Below the pieces are notes generated by a model, which was given only the letters and a program-made list of their open reading frames with translations, did not search any database and was not told the origin of the DNA. A program made the translations under genes and the position numbers. From Cladosporium sp. IMV 00045 (taxonomy: Eukaryota > Ascomycota > Dothideomycetes > Cladosporiales > Cladosporiaceae), in the NCBI GenBank assembly GCA_001931905.2, contig MSJI02000552.1, positions 110,106 to 174,105 on the forward strand: a stretch of 64,000 bases of DNA. Direction: 5' to 3'. This document shows positions 54,130 to 64,000 of the stretch, piece after piece; the first letter of the stretch is position 1, and every line of letters starts with the position of its first letter.

Positions 54130-55023
54130 TTACAGGCGGCCGCTCTCGTCTTTGTGCACGTCCCATCCTTCAGGCAGATCTGTGCCTTTCTGAAGATGCC
54201 TAGCGGGTGAGTTTGGATGATGCCATGTCATTCTCCGACTGTTTTGGTCGACGTAGTATGTACGGCCAATTCCTGTTGTGCGCAGGTCCCATCCCGGAGG
54301 CAGCCTTTGACGTTGGATGCCGTACTTGGTAATGACATCTGGGTGAAGCCAGGTAGTAGCCCTGCTGTTGTGATCGACGTAGTATCGACGTCCGGCCTGG
54401 GTACTACGCGCCTCCCATCCGTCAGGTAGATCGGATTGTGTTTTGCGACACACAGTTGGGGGCTTTGACTGATGCCATGTAGTCATTATACCTTCGTCAT
54501 CGACGAAGTACAGACGCTTCGGATGGGATCCCGTGACTTCAAAGCCTGAAGTTGGCTTTTCATCGCCATCATGGTTTTCAGAAATCGATCTGGGACGGTC
54601 CGATGCCATCATCCGGTTCTTGAGGTCGACATAGTATGGTACGCCGCTACTGCTTCCCCATATCTCCCATCCTTGGGATAATTCTCCCCATGAGGTGTCT
54701 TGTTTTGTCTTGGCTTCGAATAATGAAGGTGTCTCGGCCGCCAGTGTGCTGCCAGACAGTTCGCTCTTCGCATCATCGCTGACAACGGTCTCGCTTTCCG
54801 TTTCATGTTGTGAATCATCCTTGGAAGAATGGTCCACATTGGCTGACTGAGCTTCCTGCTGGACGACCTCGATCGCTTCATCGCAAATGGGGGCCGGAAT
54901 ATCTTCACAACCTTCGGCAGTCTCGATACTTGCTGACCTCTGAGGGGAGTTGTCCTTGGCTGACATCCTTGGACGGGTGCGATTAACGGTTGTTTTGGCG
55001 ATTGGTCGTTGAGGCTGAGCCAT
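54130..55023 (-). CDS. WW-domain repeat protein, truncated by stop in WW5
   Basis: 297 residues up to TAA 54130-54132, start MAQPQRPIAKTTVNRTRPR. The first 110 residues are acidic and disordered. Then WW-type units of about 45 residues: 'LSQGWEIWGSSSGVPYYVDL' (degenerate), 'TSGFEVTGSHPKRLYFVDDE' (first Trp lost), 'LPDGWEARSTQAGRRYYVDH', 'LPPGWDLRTTGIGRTYYVDQ', and 'LPEGWDVHKDESGRL' where the expected tyrosine codon is TAA. WW domains bind proline-rich peptides. No HECT, FF or other catalytic domain is attached. The array resembles the WW region of Rsp5/Nedd4 ligases without the ligase, so it may be an adaptor. The ATG at 55023 is the first in this open frame. Confidence 0.65.
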   Translation of the reverse strand: MAQPQRPIAKTTVNRTRPRMSAKDNSPQRSASIETAEGCEDIPAPICDEAIEVVQQEAQSANVDHSSKDDSQHETESETVVSDDAKSELSGSTLAAETPSLFEAKTKQDTSWGELSQGWEIWGSSSGVPYYVDLKNRMMASDRPRSISENHDGDEKPTSGFEVTGSHPKRLYFVDDEGIMTTWHQSKPPTVCRKTQSDLPDGWEARSTQAGRRYYVDHNSRATTWLHPDVITKYGIQRQRLPPGWDLRTTGIGRTYYVDQNSRRMTWHHPNSPARHLQKGTDLPEGWDVHKDESGRL

Positions 55024-55431
55024 AGTAGCATCCCAGCAGCGATATATGAGACCAGGGCTGTAGAGCGCTGTAGCTAGCCTGTAGCTCGTAAGGAGAGCGC
55101 TCCAGGACGCAGCTTCGTGGATTGCATGCAGCGCGACACCAGGTAGAAAGCAGTCGGCCCGACAAGTGAGACGTGGAGGTGGACTAATAATCTTGAAAGA
55201 AAATGCCGAATTAGAAGATAACGTGCTCTAAGCACCGTTCTCGAAATATATAAGAATGTGCTGTACTCCAAATATCCTCATGACAATCATGCTCATGCAT
55301 CATGCATCACTATGCTCTTCAACAAATCCAAGGCTTCTTCTAGTCATCAGCCTGGCAAATATGCAGAAGTGAATTTCCCCAAAACGCCTCTTATGCAATG
55401 CAAATCTTTTCAAAGACAACAAAAATCAAAC
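55024..55431. other. Intergenic between WW-repeat gene and subtilisin
   Basis: 408 bp holding the upstream region of the WW-repeat gene and the 3' flank of the subtilisin gene, both on the minus strand. No gene seen. Confidence 0.5.
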
Positions 55432-58106
55432 TCAAGTGTACCTAATGCCGAAGGGCACGCTGGTCGCGACGTCGTAGTCGCTCCCATTGTCAGGGTCGCC
55501 GAAAATGTGCAGGGCGCGAGTGACAAGCTGGTAGGAGCCGGCGGGAACGAGGGTTCCGTTGGCGAGGAGCCCGTTCCAGCGTGATACAGTGGCGCCACGT
55601 GGGTTGTACTCGGATGGGAAGCCGTAAATGTTGCCGAGAGTCGAGTTGCTGTCAGTGGAACGGGCTTCGACCTCGATCAAACGCGAGCCGAGGGCAAGGC
55701 TGACGGCGATGGCAGGGTAGGAGATATTGCTACCTCCTGTCGAGTTGCGGCCAGGAATGGTGAAGACGGTACCTGGATCGACAGGATTGAAGTCCTCGTC
55801 GGTCGTGCGGGTCAGATAAGTGCTCTGCCTGTCAAGGACAGTCGCGTCGCGCATGCTGCCGGCCACACCGAGATAGGGGAGTGAGAGGGAGCTGCCGTCA
55901 GACCCATTGAGGGCAATGTATCCGTTGTAGACAGGGAGGCGGGCGGTGTTGAGCTCGGTAGGAGGTGAAGGGGAGACCTGGATGGTGGCCTCACCGTTGC
56001 CTGGAACAGTGACCTCGCCTTCAGAGAAGGAAAGGGAGGCGCTCTGGCTAGTGAACTCGTTGGGGAACTCCTGTGGGTAAATGCTGTTAGAGCCGAGAGT
56101 ATAGGCAGTGCCAGCCGGGACATTAGAGAGCTCAAAAGTAATGTCATCGTCGCCAAGGTTGCGGATGGTGAACTCGGCAGACTCAACCAGGTTGTCAGTA
56201 TCGTTGAAGCTGATGCTCCCAACGCTCAGAAGAGCGGTGGCGTGGGCAGCGTCGTAAGCCTGGATGAGACCAGCACCCTGCTGGGTAGTAGGTGCCAGGA
56301 AAGGTGAGGGAGCAACACCGTTGTGGAAGAGGTTCGGATTGGCTGTAGAAGCGATGACGGACTCGAGTGTAGCCGGATCGAAAGTCTCTCTGACCTCGGC
56401 AACGAGAGCGTAAACGGCAGCCGCTAGAGGACAGGCCATTGAGGTACCGGAGAGTACTGCGTATCCACCGAGCTCCAGAGGGTAGGTGGAAAGGATGAGA
56501 CCACCCGGTGCAGAGAATTGAGGGTAGAAGTCAAGCTCATAGGTAGGACCCCACGAGGTGAAAGTGCTCAAGAAACCACCGGTTGCAGTGTTGTCGCGGG
56601 TGCTGGGGTACTGCTCCGCGAACTCAGAGTCGATGATATTCACAACGACCTCGGTGCCGTTCGCAAGAAAGTCGATCCATTGTGCGCCAGTATCGGCAGT
56701 CGTCATTCCTACAGCAGTGAGGCCTTCAACTTCTGCTGTGACAGAGGTAGATCCGGCAGCATTGTTGTAGAACATGACGTATCTTGCACCCTTGTCAACA
56801 ACGTTCTGGACCTTCTGCACAAACGTGCAAGATCCACGCCTGATCAACACGAGGTAGTCAGAAAGATCGGGTGTGTCATCAGGCAGAGGCTCACAAGCGT
56901 TGGCAGGGTCGCTAGTGTTGTAGTTGACGCTCCAAAGAGGAAGCGAGATGTTGCCCCATTCAGACGGGGTGCCTTCAGTCCAGCCGAACGTGCCAGAGGT
57001 CAAGTTACCGACGTCGTAAGTAGCATTGAGCAGGATCGCAGGAGCCTGTGTGTTGTCGACTGAGGCAATCGCTGCGACACCTTTGCCATTAGCGGCCGTG
57101 CTTGCGTAGAATTGTCCCTGGTCACCAGAGTTTCCTGCTGAGACCGTGCAAGGAGTGCCTGCATCGACGATTCGAGAGACAGCAACGGCCCAAGGGTCCT
57201 CCGTCCAGCCAGAGGCGCCACCAATGGATGCAGTTATTATGTCGGCGCCATCCTCGTACGCCTGGTTGAAAGCTGCAATGAGAACGTCGTTGCCTGCACT
57301 TCCAGAGCAGCCAAAAACACGGTAGGCACCCAATGTAACATCAGGCGCAGCACCAGTAAAGCCGTAGTCGTTGTTTTGCGCAGCTACGATACCAGCAACA
57401 TGCGTGCCGTGGCCGCCACAATCATCAGGATCGTCGTCAGGCTGAGGAGGTGTTGAACCACCACGGTACGCGTCGCCCACAAGGTCGGTGCCAAAGCTGA
57501 CAAGACAGCCTTCTCCAAAGCAACCACCAAGAGCAGGATGGTCGTAGTCGATACCAGTGTCGATTACGGCGACCTTGATGCCAGCGCCTCTGATTCCGTC
57601 CGCGCGGAGCTGGTCCACTTGGGTCATGACGTGCGTAGAGTAGGTGTCGTTGCCAGACTCCTGGCGTTTGTGCAGGTAGGATTCTTCCGGAGCAGCAGAA
57701 TTGCTGTTGCCGGTCCAAACGATCGTGTCATCGGGAATGGGATATTCGCGAACCGGCCACAGGTGCTTGACTTCGGGCATTTCGGCAATCTGCTTCGCGA
57801 TCTCCTCTTCTGCAGCGAGGTCGTCTAGTCTGAATGATACACCCTTGAAAAGGTTGTATGATAGATCCATGCGGTGCTTGTATTTCTTGCCTGATTGATC
57901 AAGCTTGTTGTACAGTATGGCTGGTTCCTGCATGATTGTTAGATCCGATTCAGACCTCAATGGCAGGCATCAAGACTCACATTGTTTTCCGCAAGTTCGA
58001 CAATGTATGCACCCTGTACCACAGGTGCCTCAGGAAGGTTTTGTGCTCTCACAAGGGGAGAGATTAATGCCGCAGCAAGCGACAAGTATTTGAGAGCGCC
58101 ACCCAT
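55432..58106 (-). CDS. Secreted subtilisin-like serine protease (S8, Vpr-like, with PA domain)
   Basis: Exons 57981-58106 and 55432-57927, 873 residues; the 53 bp intron (GTGAGT...CAG) is phase 0. Exon 1 gives a signal peptide (MGGALKYLSLAAALISPLVR, cut after AQ or nearby) and the start of an I9 propeptide ('QGAYIVELAENN'). The catalytic triad is visible: Asp in 'IKVAVIDTGIDYDHPALGG', His in 'CGGHGTHVAGIVAAQ', Ser in 'LSGTSMACPLAAAVYAL'. The oxyanion Asn lies in 'CTVSAGNSGDQGQ'. A protease-associated (PA) insert sits between His and Ser ('YLVLIRRGSCTFVQKVQNVV'). About 250 beta-rich residues follow the catalytic domain (Fn3-like). The architecture matches bacterial Vpr/minor extracellular protease and fungal homologs that degrade extracellular protein. 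Confidence 0.92.
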
Positions 58107-60204
58107 GATTGTGGTGACGATGAAATGAGATAGAACAGAAAAGCGTGCCCAAACGAACTCGAGGTGCCATGACGGGCCCTATAAGTACATTTCAACCACC
58201 GCCCAAGTAGGTGCTGGAAGCGAGCCGTATCCCCAGCACATCTTCACGGCTCGTGCTGGGTGTCTCTGATATCGCCAACCTGGTCGTGGAGCCCCAAGAC
58301 ACGCCCGATCCGTCGACTATGCGGGACCATTGGCGACGATCGCAAGGCAGGATATTAGCCAGGCACGCCTGACGCGCACTTTTCGACCGCGCCATATTGT
58401 CAAATAACGACTTGTGATGAGTAGTCGCAATACTGTGCAGTAGTGGATGGACGAAAGAAGAAGGCAGAGAAGGATGAGCTAAGTGGACGTGCGCACTGCG
58501 GGAGGATCAAATAACGCTGAGTGGCCAGGCGTGTCTCAGGGCGGGCCGCTCGATACCCAGTTGAGCAGGTGACGAGTTTGGCCAAGCCGATAACACAACA
58601 CTCCCCATGCAAAGCACTATCTCTTGCAGATGTCAATCGAGCGTGATAGGAGGTCATGCACTTCAAAGAAGCAGACTACTGTCCTTGCGTGCCTTTGCTA
58701 GGGTGGCCCACAATCTCCAGGAACACCAATCATGGCAGGAGTGAGCATAGGGCAACACCTCTACAACATCCTCGGCTTTCGACTAGACTGATGGCCTTAT
58801 GAAATGGCTTCCATAGCTCAAGGAGAAATCTTGTGCCTGGCCATGGGCGGCGATATCGAGCGCCGAGCCATTGTGCAGCGCGGGTGGCGAGGGTCTTCAT
58901 TCTTCGTTCGGGAAATTCAACATACTGCCTCTGGACAATCTCTCCACGTCGGCAAAATTGGACAAGGATGCTATACCAGCCGACAAGATCTACTCCAAGG
59001 ATCCTACTGCAAGATTTCGATAGACCAAGTCAGTCCAGAGGTTAGTCCTCTCTGCAATACTGGCTCGGAATTGCGTCTTGAATGCTCGGCAAGACCGTGT
59101 CCATCAGGGTGTGAATGCTCGCGGAATTAATCTGTACATGTTGAGCAACAAATCTCCGGTTCTCCATCGTACCTCGAATGCAACTAACGAGGATGGGAAG
59201 GTAGTTGTTTTGTTTCTCCGACGGGCGTGGAATCGAGGATGTGATGCATCCGCCTCACCCAACTCCCGACGCCTGCTCGTTGACATGATCCAACTAAAAT
59301 TAACGACGATGACATCGCAATACCACAATTGCAATGTACTGCACGCACCCAAGTACTGTCCTGTATACTGCTATACACAGCAAAGCTTGGTTCCCAACCT
59401 TAACAACGCCACTCTCCCAAAACTCCCAGCAACGACAAGACGACACTTACGCAAGTGTCTCAAGCCACCCGAAGATCTTGTTTCAGATCATCCATTCGAG
59501 GGAAGCAGATCGAGTGTACCTCTAGAACGTCTGCAGAACAATTGGAGATGTCGCCAAATATGTGCCAATGCTGCATTGTATTGCTTGTGTTTGTTGTTGG
59601 CTTGCTGCACGTCCATTTGTAGATTTGAGGTGTTCGTGATATGCTCTGCTTGAAGCCTTGTGTTGGTCTCCTAATTTAGCAGTTTTCTGCGTTGAGAAGG
59701 TCACGTTGCTCAAAAAAGGTGATTCCCTCATTCTTGATCCGAAGCTTCATGGATCCAATAAGCATGTTGTCGTAGTAGTCGACAGGAGACGGAGAAAACA
59801 CTTCGAGAAAGACCGGGATGAAAGAAGCTGCAGGGTTAGGGTTGGGGTAAGCTTGATCATTCGGCAAAATCATCTTCTCTAAGCTAGATCCCAGAAACCA
59901 ATCGGTCGATAAAAGATGCACGCTAAAGCCAAATCTGACGAATTCAACCAAGTCCTTAATTGATAAATGGTATCTAAAAGCAAGCTCATTCCTCCCCAAA
60001 AGCAAAGCATCCAAACGCCGACACGCATAAACCTCGTGAGAGCCGCCTGTCAGATGAACAGGTCCCCTTCCCCAACGCCAATAAGATGCTACCATGAACC
60101 GTCGTGGTATCTGTAATGAATAAACACCAAGCATATACAATGAAAGAAAAATGCAATCATCCTGAATCGTATCAACCTGTCACCGAGCCGTCTATGCGAT
60201 GCGA
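58107..60204. other. Gene-free region, 2.1 kb
   Basis: Promoter of the subtilisin gene on the left and 3' flank of the deuterolysin gene on the right. A plus-strand frame at 58804-59130 has no recognisable domain. Two telomere-like TTAGGG units near 59833-59848 are too few to be telomeric. No mobile element seen. Confidence 0.5.
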
Positions 60205-61340
60205 TTAGCAGTTGGCGTATAGCGCTGTTGGATGGTCAGTAAAGATTACATTTTCGAGAAGGATTTACAAGAAGGACACTCACCATTGGCATATAGAGCA
60301 TAGGTATCCGCGTTGTTAAGAGCAGCATCCGCTGAGAGGTCCATTGCTGCATCGTAGCCATAGGCATTGTCAAGGGTACCAGGGGCGTAGACGTCAGGAG
60401 CGTGAGTCTCCTCGTGCAAGACGGTGGTGGCCTGGTCCTGGTTGTGGCAACGGTCGGTCAAGGCCGGGAGGTTGTCGAAGAACAGAGGGCAGTAGGCGAT
60501 ATAGTTGTACGCCGGGAGAGTGTAGGCCAGGACGTTCGAGGAGCAGCCGTCGTACACATCTGTGCAGTAAGTGCGAGTGTCGCCGCTGGCGGTGGTGTTG
60601 CAGTCCTGGGCCACGGCGTTGAAGCGATCGGAGACGGTCTTGCGAGTTGAGTTGTCGGTAGTCATGAAGTATTCCTCGAACTTGCCGGCGTCGCCACCGG
60701 TGGCGTTGGCAGCCGCGTTAGTGGCGAGTACTTGGCAATTGTCAAGCGCGTTGGTGATCGCGTCGAGACGGTCGCCCGAGCAGTCGTTCTGAATCTCGGT
60801 GCGTCTGGCGATCTTGTCAACGGCCTTTGAGTGCATGTGTGCCTTGAACGAGTCGACTTTGAAAGACAGTCTGTTGCTGTTGAAGGTCATAGCCTTGCCG
60901 GTCAATTCAGTGGAGTTGGCTTCGGCGTAGTAAATTCTTCCCTTTGTCGAGACATCGTAGGGGCCATCGACGTCCAAGTCGTACAGTTCAGCAAGCTCGA
61001 CTTCAATGGCGAGGGTCTCGTGAGGGTGGATAGGCCTGAAGGATTCGGGCGCAGGGTTTTCGTATGTCAGGCGTTGAACAATACCGGAAAATCTGGCGTT
61101 TGAGTCCTGGGTCCGCACGTGGAATTTGTTGATGGGTACTTCGTCAAGGAATGTGCCACGGATGAAAAGGTTGTATTCGGTGTCGTCGCGGTTAGTCACA
61201 GCAGCGCGGACCTTGGTGCCGCTGATGCGTGTGAGAGTGACAAAGATGGGGTTGCTGTTGGGGCCGCCTGCCCAGAACGGAACTGCAGCAGCGCTGGTGG
61301 CTGCCGCAAACAGAGCGCTGTAGGCAATCGACAACTTCAT
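60205..61340 (-). CDS. Deuterolysin-type secreted zinc metalloprotease (M35)
   Basis: Exons 60284-61340 and 60205-60224, 358 residues. The 20-base last exon, after a 59 bp intron (GTGAGT...CAG), encodes ALYANC and replaces the frame's own ending. This restores the family's C-terminus 'DTYALYANALYANC' with its final cysteine. A signal peptide (MKLSIAYSALFAAATSAAAV) and a propeptide of about 160 residues precede the mature enzyme near 'ARRTEIQNDCSGDR'. Zinc ligands: 'TTVLHEETHAPDVYA' (H-E-x-x-H) and the downstream aspartate in 'GTLDNAYGYDAAMDLS' characteristic of aspzincins. Six or more cysteines are spaced for disulfides. Deuterolysins are heat-tolerant extracellular proteases active on basic proteins. 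Confidence 0.92.
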
Positions 61341-63674
61341 GTTGTAACGATGTGATGGATGACGCTTGGGGATGCGAAGGGCGTGAGGATGCGGAGGGGA
61401 TGAGGATGCGAAGGATTAGCCAAGGATGAATGCTTTGCTTAAGAGGAGAAGAGATGCTTTGACTCAGAATGAAGACGGGGATGCAAGAGCGAATGCTCGT
61501 GAACTAATACTCGTCGAAAGGCTGGAGGAAAAACTTGTCTATGACATGGCTTGTCTTGACCATTCTCTTCATGCCCAGCAATTGTTTCTGCTTGCAGCCT
61601 CCTACATTGTTGCGGGCTTGCGACGCTTGGACTCGGCAAGTAGTAAAGATGGGGTTGAGGCAGGAAGCGGAGTGGTATAGCGGCTTGCTCGATGTAGTGA
61701 AATCAGATGGCCAGGGATCGGCAATAGATGTGAGACATGGCCCGGGTCGTCGCGAAAAACGCCCGACAACGGCTAAGCAACATGAATGGGCAGTAGTTTG
61801 GAAATTTTCCAACAAAACCAAGGGTCTGATGTGGGATTTGTGAGGCTGCGAGCCAAAGGCGTGGTTTGGTCGAGATCGGTTTCCGGGAACCCTGCATGCT
61901 CCCATCTTAGGGGCGTTGCAATGTCCAGCCCTGTACCTACCTGTTTTCCTACAGCCTGAAGCACTGCTGATCTCTTTGCTGATTTCGTTTCGTCATGCTG
62001 GCGTACACATGCAAGGCCGTTTCCATGTCTGCTGCATGAAATGTGAACAGGCCAGAACTGTTCGCACAGGCGTAGTTCATCAGTCGATTCGGCATCTCTG
62101 CAGCTTCGGCGGATGTCCTGGGTGGCCGGGATGATGAAGCCGCCAGGCCGCCGTACGTCCACTGGACAAATATGAGACCTGTGAGACAAGCACGCCTGTT
62201 TCGCCTGACTCGCCTTCATCGCCGCGTTTGTGGGGGACAGGATCGAGACCGGTACTCGGGCTTGGATGTTTGTCGCCACTGGGGTAGACCAGCAATTGCA
62301 AGTGGTCTGTCATGAGAGAGATTCTTTTGTGATTGGCCTGATATCAACATGGTATGGCAAATGAATCTCCTCCAAAGCATAGCCCAATGCGAAGCTGTTG
62401 TGTTTACTCGATTTCCCGCATCCTCTGAGTCCGAAGATCGTGCCAGATCATCTTACAACCACCGACAATGTTTACGTGTTCATGACGGTTACTATGCCGT
62501 CGCTTCAGCCCGTATTCGCCAGAGATCGAGGATGTGAGCAGACATCAGTCGTATGAAGCAGTGCGAATTGGAAGTTCAGCCGTTGGAGGTTGGTAAGCAA
62601 GGCGGGGATGTCTAGCGCACGTTCACAGCAGACCGCAATGCAAAGCCCTATGAACGGTGCATGACAGTCATCGAACGCCTTCGTATACAGCTCGTAAGCA
62701 TCTGAAAATGCTCAATGCCTAGTAGGGGAATTCGTCGCAGGATACTTCGTGATTTTGCAGGATGCTTTCGCCACGAAGCCAAAGAATGGTTCGAACAATA
62801 GGGAGACTCGGCGCTTGTTGTGGGTTGCCCAGCTGGACAGGGAATCTGGCCGTTCGCATTCCAAGACAAGGTCTCAGGGTAGTCATCTCGGAGGCACAAC
62901 ATCCAGACTGTGGCGAGATATCTCCGCTTGAGGCAGCAGTGTAAGGTACTGATGGAGATGGTGGGAGTGCAACGGATTGTTACTTGTCTGGTGGCAGCAT
63001 TAGCAGCGGCAGCAGTAAGATCCGCATACCAAACCGTATGTGCATGTCGCCGCCGCGTAGCTACACATATGCAATGAAAATAGCAGACTGCTGAGAGTGG
63101 GATGGGGTAGGGTCTGGAACAACTGAGGTCAAGACAGAGTGAGAGGCTGGCCGCCGGGAGGACCGAGGCGGCGCTGCCACCCGCCTTCCTTCCTCGCATT
63201 CGCATCACCGGCCAGCCTCGACATCATCTTCATCTTCGAGACTGCATGTACAGCATGCAGGCGTGCGTCTTCGCGATCGATCTCCAAAGAAGAGACGCGT
63301 CCGTCAACCTACGCAGCCTCGACACCTTGCTGGCTGTGCGACATCGACGTTACCCTGCCACTGACGCACTCAATGACCGAGGACCTTCCGAGAGCGGGCT
63401 CATGTCGTACTGGTGATACCAAACAGAAACATCAGACGTGAGCGGCAGGGATACGCTACATTCCTGCCACGGCTTGAACGTCCTTGGTGAATTGGTACTC
63501 ATCATATAACAAATCCACCTTTCCTCCACTCGTGCACTGCAATCCTCAAAGAGCGTTTTCAGGCCCTCCATCATAACACAAACTCACCCTCGGCAACTTG
63601 TTACATTTGTCTTCCGCTCTAGTATATATCAAGCTTCCTCGGCAAAACCCACTTGACATCGCATAAGATCTCAC
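61341..63674. other. Gene-free region, 2.3 kb
   Basis: Lies between two divergent secreted-protein genes. Open frames on both strands are short and unstructured. The long minus-strand frame at 62648-63208 is Arg/Ser/Cys-rich and lacks domain features. 'AGTATATATCAAGC' about 45 bp before 63675 is a good TATA box for the right-hand gene. Confidence 0.5.
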
Positions 63675-64000
63675 ATGGCGGCACGAGCACTTCTCGCCGG
63701 ATTCCTCTACTTATCCACAGCAACATCAACTCATATCCACCGTCCTCTGCCGCCATCGTCGCACAGCACTTGGAGTGCCACACCTGAACCCATGGGCTCC
63801 ACCAATCCACTGCAAGTCGAACTTTCGGCTGGATCGGTCAATTCTTCGGTGACCTGCACCATTCGCAATAGCGATCCCAAGCACGCCATAACATTTCTGA
63901 CCTGGGACACACCATTTGATCCCACGGCCATTAATTCGGGCGTGCTGACCATTAAAGACGCGGACACCGGTGCCGAAGTCCCATCCCCGGAGATGAAAAT
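63675..64000 (+). CDS. Secreted protein, N-terminal part only (M35-propeptide-like)
   Basis: Open from ATG 63675 to the window edge without a stop, 108 codons. It begins MAARALLAGFLYLSTATS, a signal peptide, followed by 'STNPLQVELSAGSVNSSVTC' and 'TIRNSDPKHAITFLTWDTPF', then 'DPTAINSGVLTIKDADTGAE'. The beta-strand pattern 'L-T-W-D-T-P-F-D' with 'G-V-L-x-I-x-D' is what I associate with propeptide regions of M35-like metalloproteases and related fungal secreted proteins. The diagnostic H-E-x-x-H would lie beyond the edge, so the family is tentative. The TATA-like element just upstream supports this start. Confidence 0.65.
   Translation, partial: MAARALLAGFLYLSTATSTHIHRPLPPSSHSTWSATPEPMGSTNPLQVELSAGSVNSSVTCTIRNSDPKHAITFLTWDTPFDPTAINSGVLTIKDADTGAEVPSPEMK

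Noticed and set aside
54106..54135. A mini-intron at GTAATT (minus strand) that would remove the WW5 stop
   Set aside because: The nearest acceptor would give a 25-base intron, too short to splice. The next acceptor, before the WW6 tryptophan, shifts the frame.
59833..59848. Telomere-like GGGTTAGGGTTGGGG
   Set aside because: Fewer than three units, internal to the window and next to ordinary genes.
62648..63208. Minus-strand ORF of 186 codons as a gene
   Set aside because: Arg/Ser/Cys-rich without domain, signal peptide or splice support, and overlapping frames of similar quality.

Overview
This 64 kb window is nuclear DNA of a filamentous ascomycete. Spliceosomal introns are short (about 41-230 bp, GT...AG, mostly GTAAGT/GTGAGT-type donors), protein genes lie on both strands, and the protein families (PEX20, CLF1, fungal TRP4, Cu-only surface superoxide dismutase, SAT4/PTH11-like membrane proteins, deuterolysin) are typical of Pezizomycotina. 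The style of the proteins suggests Dothideomycetes, but that is inference without a search. No rRNA, convincing tRNA, transposon ORF or CRISPR was seen. Coding models below were joined by hand from reading frame, phase and splice consensus.

Layout. 0.9-11.5 kb: a seven-helix SAT4/PTH11-like protein, an unknown conserved protein with a hidden first exon, a tiny three-exon MZT1/MOZART1 gene, TRAPPC11 and the proteasome chaperone NAS6. 12.8-24.2 kb: a kelch-like single-span membrane protein, a four-helix membrane protein, tryptophan biosynthesis TRP4 and mitochondrial uL10m, separated by long gene-free stretches. 25.0-29.3 kb: three BTB/POZ-like genes in a row that share an exactly spaced C-terminal C-x-Y-H-x-H-x6-C motif. 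29.4-33.7 kb: spliceosome genes CLF1 and PRP31, divergent over a shared promoter. 34.5-36.7 kb: a Cu-only SOD whose serine/threonine stalk and GPI signal lie in the same frame but behind two TAG codons. 37.4-40.6 kb: two coding-looking exons of unknown gene, peroxin PEX20, and SEC13 with a start-codon-only first exon. 42.0-46.0 kb: an MFS drug/H+ antiporter and a small DUF6699-like protein. 47.4-53.5 kb: an SCYL2-like pseudokinase, branched-chain aminotransferase and a very short O6-methylguanine methyltransferase. 53.6-64.0 kb: a WW-repeat protein interrupted by one in-frame stop, then a gene-sparse, secretory stretch with a subtilisin, an M35 deuterolysin and the start of another secreted protein running off the end.

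Most genes are core housekeeping (splicing, vesicle traffic, peroxisome import, proteasome assembly, amino-acid synthesis, mitochondrial translation). The unusual material is the BTB trio, the interrupted SOD stalk, the interrupted WW array and the orphan exons after PEX20. No operon-like pathway is evident, but several divergent pairs (CLF1/PRP31, PEX20/SEC13, TRP4/uL10m, SCYL2/BCAT) share 290-510 bp promoters.
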